Assembly (NCBI RefSeq): GCF_901827185.1
Contig: NZ_LR594671.1
Span: 186,001-250,000 of the forward strand
Length of the DNA stretch: 64,000 nt
Reading direction: 5' to 3'
From: Variovorax sp. PBL-E5
GTDB taxonomy: Bacteria > Pseudomonadota > Gammaproteobacteria > Burkholderiales > Burkholderiaceae_C
Shown: positions 62,746-64,000 of the stretch, piece after piece
Layout of the letters: each line of letters opens with the position of its first letter
Position numbering within the stretch: position 1 is the first letter of the stretch
Position numbers and translations under genes: made by a program
Notes under the pieces: model-generated
The model's input: the letters and a program-made list of their open reading frames with translations, nothing else
Told to the model about the DNA's origin: nothing
Databases searched by the model: none

Positions 62746-63644
62746 GGCATGTCCTTCAGGATGGGAATGCGCCGATCATCGTCGCCGTCCGGCGTTCCTG
62801 CAAACGCCGACCAGGCGGCCGCCGCCACGATCAGCGCGCCGCCGACCCAGATGCGCATGCCGAGCACCGCGGCGCCGAGCGCGACCGAGGACGTGCTCGC
62901 AAACAGCACTTCGGACAGCATGATCACCGAGGTCGTGCTGGCCACCAGGCGCCTCGCGCCGTACTGCAGGCAGACGTTGGCGACCACGAAGCCCGTGCCC
63001 AGCAGCAGCGCCCAGCCCAGCCAGCCCGGCGTCGCCAGCGCCGGCGGCGCGATGGCGCCGAAAGCCGAGCCTGCGAGCGCCGTCAGCGTCGCCACCCCCG
63101 CGCAGCCGCCGAACATCGCCAGTGCGCGCGATTCGCCCGGCGCCGCGCGCAGCCGGCGCAGCAGGATGTTGGTCACCGCGAAGCAGAAGCCGGCCGCGAC
63201 GCCGAGCCAGTCCGCCAGGCTCGCGGGCACCGGCCAGTCGATCCCCGGCGACTTGAGCACCACCGCCACGCCGGCCAGCGCCAGCACCATGCGCGCCAGC
63301 GCCGCGGCGCTCGGACGCTCGCCGAGGAAGACCCAGGCCAGCAGCACGCTCCACAGCGGCATCAGGTAGAACAGCAGCACCACGCGCACCACGTCGCCCT
63401 GCGTCACCGCCCAGTTGAAGCCGACATTGGTCAGGCCCGCCGCCACGGCCAGCAGCACCAGTCCGCGATGCGCGACGAAGCCCCGCAACGCCTGCCGCCG
63501 CACCAGCGATATTGCGACGAAGATCGCGGCATAGATCAGGCTGGTGGCCCACACCGGATGCAGGCCGTGCGCCTCGAGCTGCCGAAAGGGAAACCACGAA
63601 ACGCCCCACACGAAGGCGTTGAAGATCAGTGCGAGTGCGGGCAA
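62742..63644 (-). CDS. EamA/DMT superfamily transporter
   Basis: A 300-residue membrane protein with ten hydrophobic spans in two EamA repeats. The first repeat opens FNAFVWGVSWFPFRQLEAHG and contains LMPLWSVLLAWVFLGERPS. The second contains VIMLSEVLFASTSSVALGAAVLGMRIWVGGALI, quoted in part. Members export amino acids and metabolites, but the cargo cannot be told. It lies 13 nt after the lplT-like gene and overlaps the peroxidase gene. Confidence 0.9.
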   Translation of the reverse strand: MPALALIFNAFVWGVSWFPFRQLEAHGLHPVWATSLIYAAIFVAISLVRRQALRGFVAHRGLVLLAVAAGLTNVGFNWAVTQGDVVRVVLLFYLMPLWSVLLAWVFLGERPSAAALARMVLALAGVAVVLKSPGIDWPVPASLADWLGVAAGFCFAVTNILLRRLRAAPGESRALAMFGGCAGVATLTALAGSAFGAIAPPALATPGWLGWALLLGTGFVVANVCLQYGARRLVASTTSVIMLSEVLFASTSSVALGAAVLGMRIWVGGALIVAAAAWSAFAGTPDGDDDRRIPILKDMP

Positions 63645-63657
63645 GCCTGGGGGGTGC

Positions 63658-64000
63658 TCAATGGTGTTTGTCGCTGCGTGCGATGGCCAGCAAGTGTTCG
63701 ACCTCTTCCGGATACTTGCGCAGGTTTCTCTGGTGCAGCCGCTTGATCATCCACATGAAGGTCGCCACGATGAGCCCGAAGGCGGTGATCGCCCAGTACG
63801 CGGAGAAGCCGAGCCCGGTGCACACGCTGTAGAACACGCCGAGGCACAGGATGCTCGCGTTCTCGTTGAAGTTCTGCACCGCGATCGACCGGCCGGCACC
63901 CATCAGGTTGTGGCCGCGGTGCTGCAGCAGCGCATTCATCGGCACCACCAGAAAGCCGCCCAGGCCGCCCAGCAGGATCAGGAACGGGATCGCGACCCAC
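63658..64000 (-). CDS. lplT: Lysophospholipid transporter, C-terminal part (truncated by window end)
   Basis: The last 113 codons of a gene that continues beyond the window. The visible part reads FLILLGGLGGFLVVPMNALLQHRGHNLMGAGRS and then hydrophobic spans FSAYWAITAFGLIVATFMWM, before a basic tail RLHQRNLRKYPEEVEHLL. The VVPMNALLQ motif is characteristic of LplT, a major-facilitator flippase that moves lysophosphatidylethanolamine inward for re-acylation. Confidence 0.87.
   Translation of the reverse strand, partial: WVAIPFLILLGGLGGFLVVPMNALLQHRGHNLMGAGRSIAVQNFNENASILCLGVFYSVCTGLGFSAYWAITAFGLIVATFMWMIKRLHQRNLRKYPEEVEHLLAIARSDKHH

Overview
The window is very GC-rich, coding-dense DNA with short gaps, many 4-nt ATGA overlaps and long open antisense frames. 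Gene content points to a betaproteobacterium of the Comamonadaceae, most like Variovorax. The clues are a methionine synthase split into two genes, an SAH riboswitch, many periplasmic binding proteins, LysR/TetR/GntR regulators, and intergenic palindromic repeats of the kind seen in that family. This is inferred from the sequence alone.

Layout. 1-10.3 kb: 3' end of metH1, an SH3-domain protein, a molybdate uptake operon (modB-modA-modC), a single-domain ModE followed by an internally deleted TrmO, a broken lipoprotein gene, a TetR/DUF1348 pair with twin operators, a LysR/PACE efflux pair, another LysR and mmsA. 10.4-16.5 kb: SAH riboswitch and metH2, then a three-gene membrane glycosylation operon. 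16.5-34.2 kb: a nicotinate catabolism locus. Its parts are enamidase, TetR and ferredoxin-NADP reductase on the minus strand. On the plus strand are 6-hydroxynicotinate reductase, a UPF0280/ApbE-like protein, two DUF1185 proteins, a Liv-type ABC transporter, a Tat-signal nicotinamidase and nicotinate dehydrogenase NicA/NicB. Together they give nicotinamide -> nicotinate -> 6-hydroxynicotinate -> tetrahydro-6-oxonicotinate -> 2-formylglutarate, the reductive route best known from anaerobes. The molybdate transporter and ModE nearby would supply the cofactor metal of NicB.

34.0-51.6 kb: a FAH-family gene, then a nine-gene minus-strand operon. It holds split hydantoinase/oxoprolinase subunits, a class III aminotransferase, an aldehyde dehydrogenase, an enolase-superfamily dehydratase, MmgE/PrpD, a split UxaA-type dehydratase and a GntR regulator. 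Opposite it lie a polar-amino-acid ABC transporter and an extra Liv-type binding protein. The set reads as an undescribed catabolic pathway, possibly for a hydroxylated lactam.

51.7-53.7 kb: a lower-GC four-gene island (RHH-like protein, TIGR04255 protein, two unknowns) with its own palindromic operator. 53.8-64 kb: yifB, a sigma-54 driven porin-glnK-amtB unit, an SMP-30 lactonase, glcE-glcF without glcD, a small exported protein, glutathione peroxidase, an EamA transporter and the 3' part of lplT.

The non-coding content is dominated by three families of palindromic interspersed repeats. In two places (the livG tail and the nicB linker) a repeat is read as protein. I saw no tRNA, rRNA, CRISPR array or transposase gene.
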